Assembly: GCF_032062135.1 (NCBI RefSeq)
Contig: NC_092859.1
Coordinates: 23,014,376-23,078,375, forward strand
Direction: 5' to 3'
DNA from: Pyxicephalus adspersus
Lineage: Eukaryota; Chordata; Amphibia; Anura; Pyxicephalidae
Length of the DNA stretch: 64,000 nt
The position numbers were made by a program, and so were the translations under genes. A model generated the notes under the pieces. That model was not told the DNA's origin. It worked only from the letters and a program-made list of their open reading frames with translations, and searched no databases. Positions 25,125 through 39,300 of this stretch are shown here, one piece after another. Every line of letters starts with the position of its first letter. The first letter of the stretch is position 1.

Positions 25125-27298
25125 TATATGTATATATTATTGAAAGATTGCATAGAAACATAGTATGTTTATTTGCTTCTAGTTGTGGAAAGAAATCTGT
25201 TAAATATACTTTCCATTGAGGACGGCGTGTTCACCTTTGTGTGCTCTTAGATATTAAAGGTCATGATTAGCCCCTTTATCTATATATTAATAATAAACCA
25301 ATTGGTTTGCTTATTGATCATGTGATTAACTTGATTGCCATCTGATCATAGTGATTGCCATCTGATCATAGTGATTGCATTAAAAAATATATTTAAAACC
25401 ATTTAAAAGAACAAAAACCTTTCTTTAATATCTTGTTATTCTCTAACATAAGACGTCTGTCTGTCACTGTATATTAAACATAAGACATTTATAAAAACCT
25501 AGTAAATTATCTGACCTATACTGACTGATGCCTGGGCATCTGGACTTCAGGGTCATTGAAGGGGTTACAGTCCATATGAACACGAGAACATGTTTAACAT
25601 GCTCATTTGCAACCGGATTGGGAAACTGTTGTATTTTGTACAATTTCACTTTAATGTGTTATTTCCCTTGAGACAGCCAACACCTGCGGCGATGGTTGGC
25701 ACTTTTTCACGGCAAAGATACCGACTTTATCTTTTTTAATAAAGTTGGCAGCAAGTCCTTAATAACTAAAGAAATGCTTCCAACCCTCAACTCCCCCTCC
25801 ATGTTTTCTCTTCATAGGCACAAACATGAAGAATAGCCCAGTGCAAATCTTCCCATTGAATTGTTATTTTATCATCTTGGGTGGCCAGTTTAACCATGTG
25901 ATGTCTGTAGGCTGCCCTATGGATGAGGGGCACATTCTGCATGGTTCCGTGTGCATTCTGCTTTTGTTTGAGAGCATCTGAGATCAGTTCCAGTTCATTG
26001 ACAGGTGCACTTCGGGCTGCACCACCCTCAAACTGCTTTTGACTTCCCATTAACTTGTATGGGAACAGAAACCATTCTTATAAAATCTTTATAGACAATG
26101 GTGGTAAACATAGTAAATAAATAAAGTAGGAACAAATTACAGAAATTTTGAAACCCAAAGACACGTAGGGAGATAATGGAACAAAAACCCTACAACATCT
26201 AAAGTAAAGGAATGGTCACCAATATTACATTTTACAATTATTGGGGGGAGGAAAACTCAAATAGATAAGAGGAAAGGACTTTTGTATTCTTGGTTTGGTT
26301 CTAGATACTTTATTGTAATGCTAAATTCATTCGGTGACCTGCTGCCAGATAATGATTTCGGTACTATAAAAAAAAACTGACTTATTTTAGTATTTCCTAT
26401 AAAAACCTTTTTAAAAATGCCAAAATGCATTGTTTATGAGACCTAAAAAACAAAAATTTGCTTTTGCGTCCAACTTTGCCTTTTTCCTATAGGGTAAGAT
26501 TGTATTTCTATTCTGTGTATACACATATGTTTTATCTATGAATTGTGTGTTGTCTGATCACCATCATTATATTTTCTCGCTTTTATTTAGTTTGTATTTT
26601 GCCTGTTTTAGCCCATTGTGTTTCCTAGCATTAATGCTCTGTCAGTGGAATAAATCGTTTTTCCCAACAATGAAAGTCATGGTTGTAATGCTCACAAGCT
26701 GGCATGGAGCTGGAGGAAGACACGACTTTCCACAATTTGTCACATAACATCATGAACGTTGTGTACACATTGATGCTTTCCAGGGCTCCTGTGGTGTCGT
26801 TGAGAATGCCGTGCCAACTTATTCTCTCCAACGAGACAGACTGGAGACTTAAGACTTTGTGCAATTTGGATAACAGAATGTCCATAGAACTATCGGGCTC
26901 ATTAAAAGCTATAAAAAATATCAAAGCCAAAAAAGTAGACTTAGAAGTTGCCTATGCCATCCAATACTTGTCCTGGCAGCTGTTTTGTGCTTGTAGTTTG
27001 AGATTGTATTCTGGATTATAATACTCAAAGTAAGAACTCATGGATTATAGACCTAAGGCTTGCCCTATAATAATAATTGTAGTAGCAACTTGCCACAGTA
27101 TGTTGCAGTATAATTGGCAGGGGGGAAAGAACTGAGGAAATGCTGCCCGTTGTCTGTAGCAGACTGATATAATCATTTCAGTCCATGTTGGTGACAAGTA
27201 AATGGAAGCGACAGATTGGGAATATCCTACTTTACAGACTGGTTATAGAAGAAGAACAACATTTGGAAGAATATCAATACCCCCTGAACTCAAAAATG

Positions 27299-27345
<47 letters not shown>

Positions 27346-30300
27346 GTGTGTGTAATATAGAACTACAGTATCTCTGAGCACTACAGATTCGCTAAAATGA
27401 TCACAGAGGTTGCTGCTTGCCTTAAGACTTGCTGGGATAGAACCATATGGTAGCCATTCTTTACTGTGGCTTATTCAAGTACATATGTAACATTCAGTAA
27501 AATCTGGCCTCTGTTCAACAAAGAAGCAAATGATGAAAAGGAAAAGTTGGTAAAGAGCTTGAAGCTCCCCCTGCTGGCCTTAAAATATTTGCTTGACCAA
27601 AAGGAAAAGAAACCTTGTTCTTTGTTAGTACTCAATTCACCAAATGCATAAATAATTTTCGTAAATATTGAATCCACTAAAGTTTCTTTGGGTTATTTCC
27701 TACGCCTGGTATAAAATGACATAAGTCAGACTATTAGACTGTAATCTTCTGTCTTTATATGTGCTAAATACACATTAACTTCCCCTAAATACTTCCAATG
27801 AGTAATTCTTCCTAAATCCTCCATAGCACTCCTGGTGTTTGTCTCAGAATGTCACCAGAGATGGTGACCTGAGTATCTGCGTTAATTTTATGATCTTTAT
27901 TAATGATCTTTTTAGACAAAGGCGTCTAATTTGCGAAGGATTTTGTGTCTTGAAACTGGCAATTTGTTCGTTTTCTGAGCCGGAGAAGAGATCTCTGTGT
28001 AATGTAATAATGTGAAGTGTCCTCTGGAAGATTAGACTAAAACAAACACAGTTTAAGCAGCGCTGGAATATGCGTCCTTTATTTAAGTAGGGTAAATCTC
28101 GCTGTCAGCTCTATGCCTTTAATGGAGTCATAAAGGAGAGGAAATTAAATATACAAATTCCTCCGGAGCTGCAGAAGACCCGCAGCAGCTTTGCAGTTTA
28201 TTTTTATGTTTAAGGAAGAGTGATCTGATTTGGGGGAGATTTGGCCTGGATTCACCAGAATGGACCCATGAGGACATGAGCAATTTTTGATTTGTGGCAC
28301 TTTTAAATCATAGTGACCTACTGCATACCCCCCTCCCCCATGCTGCCAACATTGCTGATCCACCATGGATAAATAATATGCAAACTGCCCGTTTCTGGGT
28401 GTTGGCAAGTAATAAGTAGGCCCTGGGTTTAGGCTCCATTTATAAAGCTTAAAACATCAGGATAAGGAGTCTTTATTTTATATATAGTCTTTATTTTTTT
28501 TAAAAAAAGGTATTTTTTTTTTTTTTTGCCAATGGATTGAAAAAAAATTAAGATTAAAAAATTAACTAAAAATCTAGATCCCTAATTATCTATAAAGCAT
28601 GATAAATGAGCTCTTACCTTATATGTTGCAATATATTATAAGCAGGGTATGGACAGGCACTGTTAAGGACCAGGTGTCTGAGTTGGAGATATAGGGACCA
28701 GACTCACTGATCATACATTATACAGCTCCATTACTGTGATTATACATAAAACGTCAGATGTTTTGTGTGCCCCTATCTCCCGCCACCCCAAGGGGCCTCT
28801 CCATCCTCACTTAAGTTCTTTGGATCACCATAAGGAAATTATCTTTAGCAGGTATGGTCATGCAGAGATGAACTTCAGGTATTTAATTACTCTAAATCTG
28901 AACTTCAGTATGCTCTTGGGAATTGGTATGATGAGTAACCCTTTAAGTGAGGGACATTACTTCCCTTTTTTACTCCGAGTTGCCAAACCTTGTTGTTTGC
29001 GCCATGACATAAACTACCTGCCTGAGGACTTAGACTTCTGTAAGGGCAGAAGTGTATTTTACATATGTATATAAAACTGCTTTTATGCATTTTTTTAAAT
29101 TTTTTTTATATTACTATTTAACTTTCCTACTTTCATCAGAAGATACCAATATACTATGAGTGACCTGTCCTCTTCACAGATGAAGTCTAAATATTAGAAT
29201 CTTATTGGCCCAACTGTGTGCTAGATAAGCGGATCAGAGTCCTCAATGACCTCCTTCCCCATCATCTGGCACTATACTGAGCATAAATCCGGAATTACTC
29301 AGGACTGAGTTCATCCAAAGTTGATAGGAGATGGAGGAAAATGTAGAACATGTTCCTTCATCTTCCCGACTCTGTATCCTGAATAAACAAGCCGATGATA
29401 AGACAGCCGGTAACAACAGGACGCCGGTCCCATTGCCGTCATAAAAAATAAGTGTGTGTTGTGTTTTTTCCTCTACACAGTAAGAGTTCATGCCAACCTG
29501 TGGTACACGTTGTAACCCGCTTTGCTGCCAAGAGCTTAATATGATAATATTTTGTCTTCCATGCTGCTGTCCTTATCCTTTTTATTTTTTATTACGTGTC
29601 TTTTCTAGACCCAGTGATATGAAAGACTTATTCTGTTTGCTTCTCTATGCAGACTGATCATGGCTGGTTGGTGGGGCAGATAGGGCCCTGTACATCAAAC
29701 ACTTCCTGAAACATCACATACCTCAATACTTCTTCCAGTGACCCTCAGTCCTATTACATTTCAGAGCGACATTCACCCATCGTTCTACATGCAATCTACA
29801 ATTGCATGTAGAATGCCCAACTATTTAATGCCAACTTGTGATGCTGAGCCTACGTGATTGAAAACCAAAAAATAAAAGTTGTGAGGTGTATATGATGAGA
29901 GATATATATATATATATTAGTTCAACTTGTATACGTCTCCATAATCCCCTGAGGAAGCCTTATAAACGAAACGTGTTGGTAATTGAGACAAGTTTTTTTT
30001 TTTTTTTTGTCGATTTTTATTTACTGTACTGCTTAGAGGATCTATGTCTAGTACAAATGGCATAGGAGATCTATGTTATTGTCTAGAATAATTTTATTTA
30101 ACCCTTTTGTTTACAATTACATGCAACTGTTTTTGCCACAAAAATACGGTTTTTCTTTCCTCCTAATTTCATTGTAACCAATAGGCTTGACAAACATATC
30201 TATTTGGTACCCCTTGTGGCTCTTTCCAAAGACCTACATTCAATATATATATGCACTTTAAAAATTGAACACACCAGCAATCAATACTCATTGTGTGTGT

Positions 30301-33300
30301 TTGTGTAAATATAATGTATATTTTCTTTTAATTTAGTTGATTCAAGTCTCTTCCTTTGCCTCACACCTCCTCCTGCACAATGACTCTTCTGTACTTTCAC
30401 AGGAAAAGATTCAAATTACCTGACAATAAATAGAATTGATTTGCATCAAGGGACCCTATACACCTCGTCTTAGAGTTATTATGGCTGAAAAAGACGGATG
30501 GCCATCATGTTTATTGCAACTCCGGCAATTTTAGTGTGTAGGAAGGAAAAACAACCCCCCTTCTCATCTTCCATTCCTGGGGCAACTGTTGCCAAACAGG
30601 ACAAAACAATTCCTTCCTGAGGGCAGTTGAATCCATTCTAAATTCGCCCTGTTAGTTTTTAGTAATTAATTGAAGACGTCATCACTTATTCCTATTATTT
30701 TTATTATTGCTACCTCTTTCAACAAAAACTTGTTTGTTAGTGCAGCACATTGTTGTTACCTAAAGTCTATAGGAACCCAAAATTTACTTCTCTGTATATT
30801 TGGCATCATCTCATGGTATACAGTTTTCCTAACCAGATTGTAAATCTCTTGCACAGTTTATGTAGAGATCTTACCAGTAAAAGAAATTGCTGTCGCAGGT
30901 TGACATTACTAACCCATTACCAGTAACCTTATCTTACTGTACTGGGCTGCCTATCAGGTCTACAGGAGGCATTGATTGGGCACAGCATGCTGCGACCAAT
31001 TTGAAGGTGGCATCTTACCAATGTCAGCCTGCATCCTTGTGGATAATTTATATTGTGAACATTTTCATTGTAATTTATTCTAAAACTAAATTGTTATTCT
31101 GCTTTATGTTTCAGGAGATCCAGGAAAATGTCCCAGGGGCTATGGACAATACAAGGTTTATATATTATATATATTGTATACATTTCTAGCTTCCTCCCGT
31201 ATCTCCTATTAACTTGTGTGACTCTTACAGCTCCTTGGTGAACTCACACGGCTCTCCCAATGGAACCCAGCTGAATGACATGGCGGAGGCAGCACCTGGT
31301 AGGCAACTCTGAGTTCTTATTCTTGCTGTTTTATGCGTACCCTGTAAAATACAGTGCAATTATTTTCACATTTCCGGATACAAGTTACAATAATGTTGGA
31401 TATATTTCTGCTGATATGACCACAGTATCTCCTTAAACTAAAATCCTTTTAAAGTGCTTGTAAAAACCATTTTACCCAGACAGTGATAGTAAGGATAAGT
31501 CCCCTGTCGGGTGTCCCCATAATAGAATGTGCACATACACAGGAGCTTCTGCTATGGTTGACTTAAAAATGTTTGCATAACTCGCTGCCAAGGCAAAATA
31601 TAGAGTCACTGGCTTGGTACAAAGTCAGCATTTGCATTATTGTAAAATAAATTCTGATCTGGTGATATATCACCGGCTCTGTTCCAGTACTTCCTTGACA
31701 ATACCTGATGGTAGTATTGCATTTGCACACCCTTTTTTTGTGCAACCCAGTGTACCTCTATTACTGTGGGATTTATGGATTTCATTCATAGATGACATTT
31801 TCTATGTAATAACCTCCTATCTGCTATTGTTGGGAAAGATGCTTGTCTCTCTCCAACGATTCACATTATTTGTGCAGCCATATAACAGGGATTTTGTGAT
31901 CTGTATGTTAATGGAACATAAAGTTGGCATTGTTTAGTGCCACTCGCCCATTCTCCCAACACAGTTTTGGGGTTTGCCAGACCATCCCATAGTCAGAAGT
32001 TCTATCTCCACCACATCATACAAAACTAAAAAAAAAGTTGGCTTGAGATTTACTTAAACAAAGCTTTCTGTTCTGCCATAATGTACCTTTAGGCGCTGCG
32101 ATTGTAATTAAGTTATTACAGATTACCGAACTGTGATTTCTATAAACACTGACGTGACATAAACATTTGAGGAGCTGTTAATGGAAGTGGATTTTTGTTG
32201 TGTAAATAATTTAGAGAACTCTCCATTATGAGTGAAAACAGGATTTGCTGCAGTGGTTGTTGTCTCCAAAATATTTTGNNNNNNNNNNNNNNNNNNNNNN
32301 NNNNNNNNNNNNNNNNNNNNNNNNNNNNNNNNNNNNNNNNNNNNNNNNNNNNNNNNNNNNNNNNNNNNNNNNNNNNNNNNNNNNNNNNNNNNNNNNNNNN
32401 NNNNNNNNNNNNNNNNNNNNNNNNNNNNNNNNNNNNNNNNNNNNNNNNNNNNNNNNNNNNNNNNNNNNNNNNNNNNNNNNNNNNNNNNNNNNNNNNNNNN
32501 NNNNNNNNNNNNNNNNNNNNNNNNNNNNNNNNNNNNNNNNNNNNNNNNNNNNNNNNNNNNNNNNNNNNNNNNNNNNNNNNNNNNNNNNNNNNNNNNNNNN
32601 NNNNNNNNNNNNNNNNNNNNNNNNNNNNNNNNNNNNNNNNNNNNNNNNNNNNNNNNNNNNNNNNNNNNNNNNNNNNNNNNNNNNNNNNNNNNNNNNNNNN
32701 NNNNNNNNNNNNNNNNNNNNNNTCTGCCTTTTGCCCTATTTCCTCTCTAAAGTCTATTGACATCTCCAGTTATAAAATCTTTTTCTGCAGGCTCCTAACT
32801 GGTGAGCTTACAGTCCAGTAGAATCCAGGGGCAGACATAGGGAGGTGGAATGTGTGCCACTACACAAAGGCCTTGGACCTCCCCACAGGGGCCCAAAGTC
32901 ATTTCCAAGAAGCCCACTGTTGGCAAAGTCAACCAATAAAGAGAACATAATGGGCCTGATTTTATTAAAACTTTCCAATACTGGAGAAGATATTGGGGGA
33001 TAACCTAGAATGGAAAACAAAATTTTCAGTAGGCACTGCCTTTACCTTAGCCAGGGTCTGACTAAGCTCTGGAAAACTCTGAAATCCCACAATGCAATGC
33101 ACAGTCCTCCAGTCCTGACAAAAATTCTAATAATTCTTCAAAATGTTATTATAACATTATTGTTATGTTATTATAACATATGTTATTATAACATATAGGA
33201 GCAGAAATGGTATTGCTGACAATAGGGCAGGATAATTCTGAATGTAGAGACTCGGGAGAAAAGGATGGGGCCAGGGAAGTCACCAGTGAAGGTAAAATAG

Positions 33301-36300
33301 AAATATTTAAAGTTTACCTCTGTAGTGATTGTGTTTGCACTTGGAGGTCTGATAAGTTTTTACTAAATTGCTCTCTGAACATACATAACTCTCAGCTAAG
33401 ACTGTCCACAGACAGATAAAATGATTACATTCAGATTGTTGAATAATATATCAAGAATGCTAAGCCTGAAAGGTTTCGGGGAACAGAGAATGACTATACA
33501 TGTACATCTGCACCATGCATGTGTTTGTGGGGTCAATGGGCTGCTGCTGGTCCTGAGTGTGTCCAATTCATAAGAGGTTCACTATATAAATCTTTATCTG
33601 CTCCTTTCAGGGAATTATCTGCCTGTTTGGTTTTGCTGATTTAGATACTCTTATAGAGTGTAAATCCGGCCAAAGCTTTTTAAAAATCTTGTTTGGATTG
33701 GGGAAGGATCAGAAACTATTTAGGGCTCCTAGAGATTTTCTTCACCTACAGCAATGATGGCAATAGTTTTACAAGTCAGGAAGTAAAGAAAAATCAGAGT
33801 TAGACAGTGTGGAATGCATAAATAATGAGAGATGATATGGAATGTAATTTCTGGAAAAAAGCTCCTGTCGACACCCACCAATGATAGTGACATCTCTACT
33901 GAATGGGAAGGTTTGGGTTGAATGTGACTGATTCTTTAGAAAGATGGTAGCAATTACTCACCATTATTATTATTATTATTATTCAGCATTTATATAGCAG
34001 CGACATATTACGCATCACTTTACAAAGTCCATAGTCATATCACCATTACTTAGACTTTTTGGTTTTGTGGCCAGCACTGGAGGGAACCTGGAGCAGCATT
34101 ATATTATATCCCATTATATAAGATAACTTACTTTTATATAACTCCTTATCCATCAGAGAAGACGGGTATTTTGTCTGTATGTTAACAATTAAGTCTGCTT
34201 TAGCCTTTGTCTTCATCTTTCAGCTTCAGCCATCCAGCCTGACTCTCTGCAAGATTCACAAGCCACAAAGGATGGAGAATCAGTAAGTGAACCTAACAGA
34301 TTATCATTCAATATGTAGAGAAGGAGTTCACTGAGCAAAGTAATAAAGGTATTCACTTTATTCAAAATACATGACCAAGAAATACAGTTGTGCTTTATTT
34401 CCCCTGCACTTTTAGTTCAAAGAAGACAGGCTATTACCATATCTACTGAGCTCTGTAAATGTTCACTTTGCTAAATTGGCATTCTCTATTCCTTTAGTAA
34501 ACCAACCCCAATGTGTTCGAGAAGGATTACATAAAAATTTGCAACTCTTATTTGGTTCATTGTGGTTAGTGAACATGTTGATTAGTAACTTGGACATTTC
34601 CATAATATTATATCATTTAGGCTATGTTTAGCAGTCCGCAAATGACATTCTAAATTCCAGTAATTAAATGTTAACTGAATAACATTTAGAATGTTTGTCA
34701 TCCTTTAAAAAACATTTATTTTTCAATCTTGTGTTAAATTCTTTACTTTTTTTCATAGACCATTCCAGAAAAGGAATCAGATGGAGAAGATAAAATGTCC
34801 CCTACAGAAGGTAAGTGCTTTATAATACTTATCGGTATGCAGATATTAAGGTACCCCACCTAAATGCATTATAAACAATATACAATACTGATGGCACCCA
34901 GTCCAACGGACAATTTTAGTAAACTGACTCTTTGAGCTGCACCAGCTGACGAATTTGTTTGGTCAATCTGCTCAGGTATTTGGTGCCTGGAAAGCCTCAA
35001 AGTGTAAACATTTGACTCAAGAAAATCTTTGCTTTATTTACAAATCTTAAATATTAAGATCTTAAATATTAGAAATTCTGAGTTTCATATAAGATATACT
35101 AATTGAAGTTTGATGTGTAAAAAAGTGGGGTTTTTTTTGTTTTGTTTTTTTATTACAGTGGTTGGACCATCACCATTGGTTAAAAACTTGCAATGTGCAG
35201 AGGACAACCAGTAAGTTTGGTCTGGTGTGTAATAATTGTCACATCTCTTTTCCTGGGGTTAATAGCTTTCAACTGAATTTTTGTCATTTCTTTTTTAGCA
35301 CCGCAAACAACGACAAAGAGTTAGAGGTGAGTTCAGTGGTAAAAAATGATTTTTTTTACTGCATAGTTGAAATGGAAAAGATATACTAGAATTAAATTTT
35401 GAAGTTCCAGGAATTCCAAAACAGGTATTCTCAATAAAAAAAAAAAATTCCCCTCTTTTCTCATTCTAATGATACCTATTGCAATGTGCCATAAGAAAAT
35501 AAAAAGAATAAATGAAATTAGGGTGCGGAGTGATGGACTGTTTATTAGGATAAAGGACAGAGGAAATGGTACACAATGGTAAACAATGGTAATGAATGTC
35601 TGATGTTGCAGTCCTTTTTATTGCAGCTTTCATATACACCCTAAGCCCTCTGGGTAACTTATTGAAGTGTGGAAAGTGGTTGAAAGCAGAACTATCTTTA
35701 AAGAAAAACACCTTTACATGTGGAAAACTATCAGTCCTTTTGTGATCCCCTCCCCTATTCCAGTTGGTCGTCCTGCCTTCCCTCTTCATTCTAAAGCGGG
35801 CTGGACATTGGGCGCCGTCATATTCTTCCTATTCTTATGGTTTCTTCTTCCTTACCTTCAGTACCTTCCTTACCTCCATTACCTGATCTCTCACAGAGAT
35901 GAGATCAGGTGACGTGCCTTCCTGAAAATGTGCTGATCTCACTGTGCATGTCTGTTAGCCATCCTTTTTTATATAAAGTAAGAATTGTAATGACAGGTTA
36001 GCTTTAAGTGCCCTACAAGGTATTGGCAGTACAGATAAACCTTTTTCCTTGACTTGGATTTTACAATAAAATACATTTTGGGGTTTGAAGAGCCTCTCTT
36101 CATCAAGGTAGATCAATGCTGCACTAGTCTGGACAAAAAAATTGGAAACCCTAAAGTTATAGAGGCAAATTTTTTAAATGACAAAAAAAGAGTGGAATAC
36201 CCAACACATTATTTTATTATATTTGGACCACCTCCCTAAAATAAGATTCAGTTAAATTGTAAAAAAAAATAAAATAAAATGGGATTGGGTACTTAAAATT

Positions 36301-39300
36301 ATCCCAAAGAAAGTAGGGAGTTGAGTGGTATAATATCACAAAATGATTAACAATATCAAATGACACTCTACTTTAACATATGTCTAAACACTTTTTACTT
36401 TCCAACACATAGTAAGTTAAAATATATGAGTAAATTATAACTCGTGCATATACAAACATTAGTATTGAGTACAGAAATGTCCAAAATACTGGGTAGAGAT
36501 GTTTTATGTGACCCAACATGTTTTGCACGTTAAACCTGCTTCCTCAGGGGTTGCTTTATTGCAAATAAAGATAATCCAAATCAGAGTGTTTGATAAATAG
36601 ATATATCAATATAAATGTCCACAAACATATCACATATGATAGTAAGTATGGACTTGCCCTATCAATCCTTTTATTTTAACAGATAGCGATAAAGATGGAG
36701 ATTTTTAAAGCGATAGTGATAAAGATGGAGCACATTTAATAAATCTAATAGGCTGTTTATCAGAAAGATGTTTTTATACACTGATGACACCATTTTTTTA
36801 GTTCATCTCATCAAGAAAAATACTGATCATCTGAAAACATTGCTTCCTTACAGTTTTTCAATGTACATCTACTGCGCTGTTTGCCATACTATAAAGTGAC
36901 AATCAGTCCCCACTTTATTATTGCAGGTTGGCAGTTATTACAATGATAGCGCCATGTCTCATAGGCTACAATGGAAGTCAGGTCTCCATTTTTTATGTAG
37001 TAGCAGTAGCACTACTTGTAAATCTTTTCCATCATTATATTTAGGTGGCCAAACCAAACACAAGCAACCTTTTACTACTATATCAGAAGAGTAGCAAAAT
37101 TAACTTTATCCAAGTAAAAGAAACTTTTAAGATGCCACTTTATCAGTATCACAGCACCTCTGTTCTCCACTTTTAAAAGCCTGTTTGCTGGGGAACAAAA
37201 ACCTGTTCCCACCTTTAAAAACAGTTATAAATTAAATATAGTTTTCCAAAAGTGAAGAACAAAATTTGTTCTCTGCATTTTGCTTCTGCTTCTATACAAA
37301 AATGTTGTAAATGGCTGAAACAATTGTACTTGTATTAAATTCTCTATACCAGGACTGTCCTCTACAGGATGCAAGTAGGTATTACAAGTAAACTTGTCAT
37401 GTTATGGTAAGGATGCCAAAAGCAGCCAGAAAGCCCTCTAATAGAATAATCAGTCATAACAATATCCAATAATCAAAGAATCATTTCTGTTATTTTTTTT
37501 GTTTGCTCAGACTGAGTTCCTGCGTCTGTCGCTGGGTTTCAAGTGTGATATATTCACTCTTGAAAAACGCCTGCGTCTGGAAGAACGATCCCGTGATTTG
37601 GCAGAAGAGAATCTGAAGAAGGAGCTTTCCAGCTGTAAAAAGCTTCTGGAGGTATTGTTTATGGAAATGACATCTTTTGCAATACCATTCCCGGACTGTT
37701 TTTTTTTTTTTAAGAAAGACAGCCAGTTAATCTAAAAAACATTTTAGAATATATTTATACCAAAGCGCTGGCAGCGCCAATACACGTCCAAGACATGGCT
37801 GCGTTATAGAGAACTGCAATCTAAAAAAGTGCATTGTGATTTATTTTAATTTGTGTGTTACAGCTCATTCATTTTGAATGGGATGGCTAATGCAATGCAC
37901 CATAATGTAATAGAATGCATGGCTGATAACATGGAGCATCTACTGGTTGCATGCAATGACTGTGGTTGGTGTAGGGACATAAATAAAATGTATGTATAGC
38001 CAACTTTTACTTTCGAGTGTACTAGGAAGTTTAAAGCCCCTTCCATTTTATTTTGTGCACTATGGAAGTTTAAAGCCCCTTCCATTTTTTTGTATCTCCC
38101 ATGTAGGCTTACAGACATAAAAAATTGATCTGACAAAGTTTATATATCTTCCACTAAAAACTTAAATATTATGTACCTTAAAGACATCAAAACCAATGTT
38201 GCCCGGCAGTAGCAAGTACTATGATCTCTAGAGTCTCCCTTGATGAAACCTCTTTTCTAGAAAATTCCAGTTGTACCCAATTTATCCACCTTCCAAATGA
38301 TTAACATAGAATTGGTTAATTATTGGGAAATCTGCAGTGAGGGATTGAAACATTTTTTGATATTCCTACAGGCCCTGACTCCACTCTGCGAGGACGATAA
38401 TCAGACACATGAGATTGTCAAGAAACTGGACAAGAGCTTGCAGTTTCTGAGTCAGCACACGGCACGTGTGGCCAGCCGAGCGGAGATGTTGGGGGCCATT
38501 CACCAGGTGAAAGACTGTGCTTAATACTTAGTTTGCTGAATTTTCCAAATAAATTTAACATAAGAGAATAAACATAATGCAAAGTATTAAAATGCAAATA
38601 TTGTAATTGGAAATACATGTTGAGAGAACACTATTTTATTGATGAAGTAAGATAACAGACTAAATGTTATAGCAAATGATAAAATAACATTTGCGATTAA
38701 AAATATTAGGCAAACTTAATCTATAAAGAAGATGAGAAAAAAAGCAGTCATTTAAAAGGATATTTTTAAATTGTTAGATTTTGATAAAATTATCAAGGTG
38801 ATTCTGATTTGAAAGTTCTTGTTTAGACGTTAGTGACAACATGCTCTCTGTTTCCCACTTCGACTCCTACTTCTGTCACCATTCGGAAATCTACCCAAGA
38901 AATGCTATGCAGTCATCAATGGAGTGCATATAGACAGGGAGTCACTGTAGCAGTGAGACGCTAATAAAATAATTGATGATAGACAGTGCACAGATCGAGC
39001 TTTGGGTGTACATCTACTTTTAAATTATGAGAATCCTTTTTCTCAAACTGGCATTAATATCTATTATTTAAACCCTTTTCTTGAGGATTTAATGTTTAAT
39101 CCTTCATTCAGTCATGTTTTACAACTTTTTTATAACTTTATAATTTATATTAATTTGATATACTCAGTAACTATCTCTGTGTTTTCCTCTGAACATTTTA
39201 TATCTAGATAATAAAATCCATCTGCCACATTACTGGCACCATGACAGTAATATTAGCTTGCAGATCCAATATATTATTTTAATCAATACATAAAGTATTT

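Larger units (their letters stand above)
25008..31114. other. IRAG2 intron 17 (6.1 kb)
   Basis: Holds GT and AT microsatellites, a 13-bp perfect hairpin (29783-29813) and a GAGGAAGC...AAACG repeat (29948-29980). A 300-390 base stretch open on both strands at 26631-27021 resembles no family I know. The remainder is unassigned. Confidence 0.5.
31299..34223. other. IRAG2 intron 19 (2.9 kb, with a gap)
   Basis: Contains the second assembly gap, a half fold-back element (32951-33017), TTATAA palindromes (33142-33197) and an L2-type tail (33963-34030). Confidence 0.6.

Noticed and set aside
24892..25161. Frames on both strands around the GT microsatellite
   Set aside because: Made of exon 17 and the dinucleotide run read through the donor; only 24929-25007 is coding.
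32140..32821. Long open frames across the second N run
   Set aside because: Same reason as the first gap.
35667..35912. Plus-strand frame with a hydrophobic stretch ([19 protein letters not shown])
   Set aside because: The hydrophobic run comes from a CTT/TTC-rich intron segment; no family, no fitting splice sites for IRAG2.
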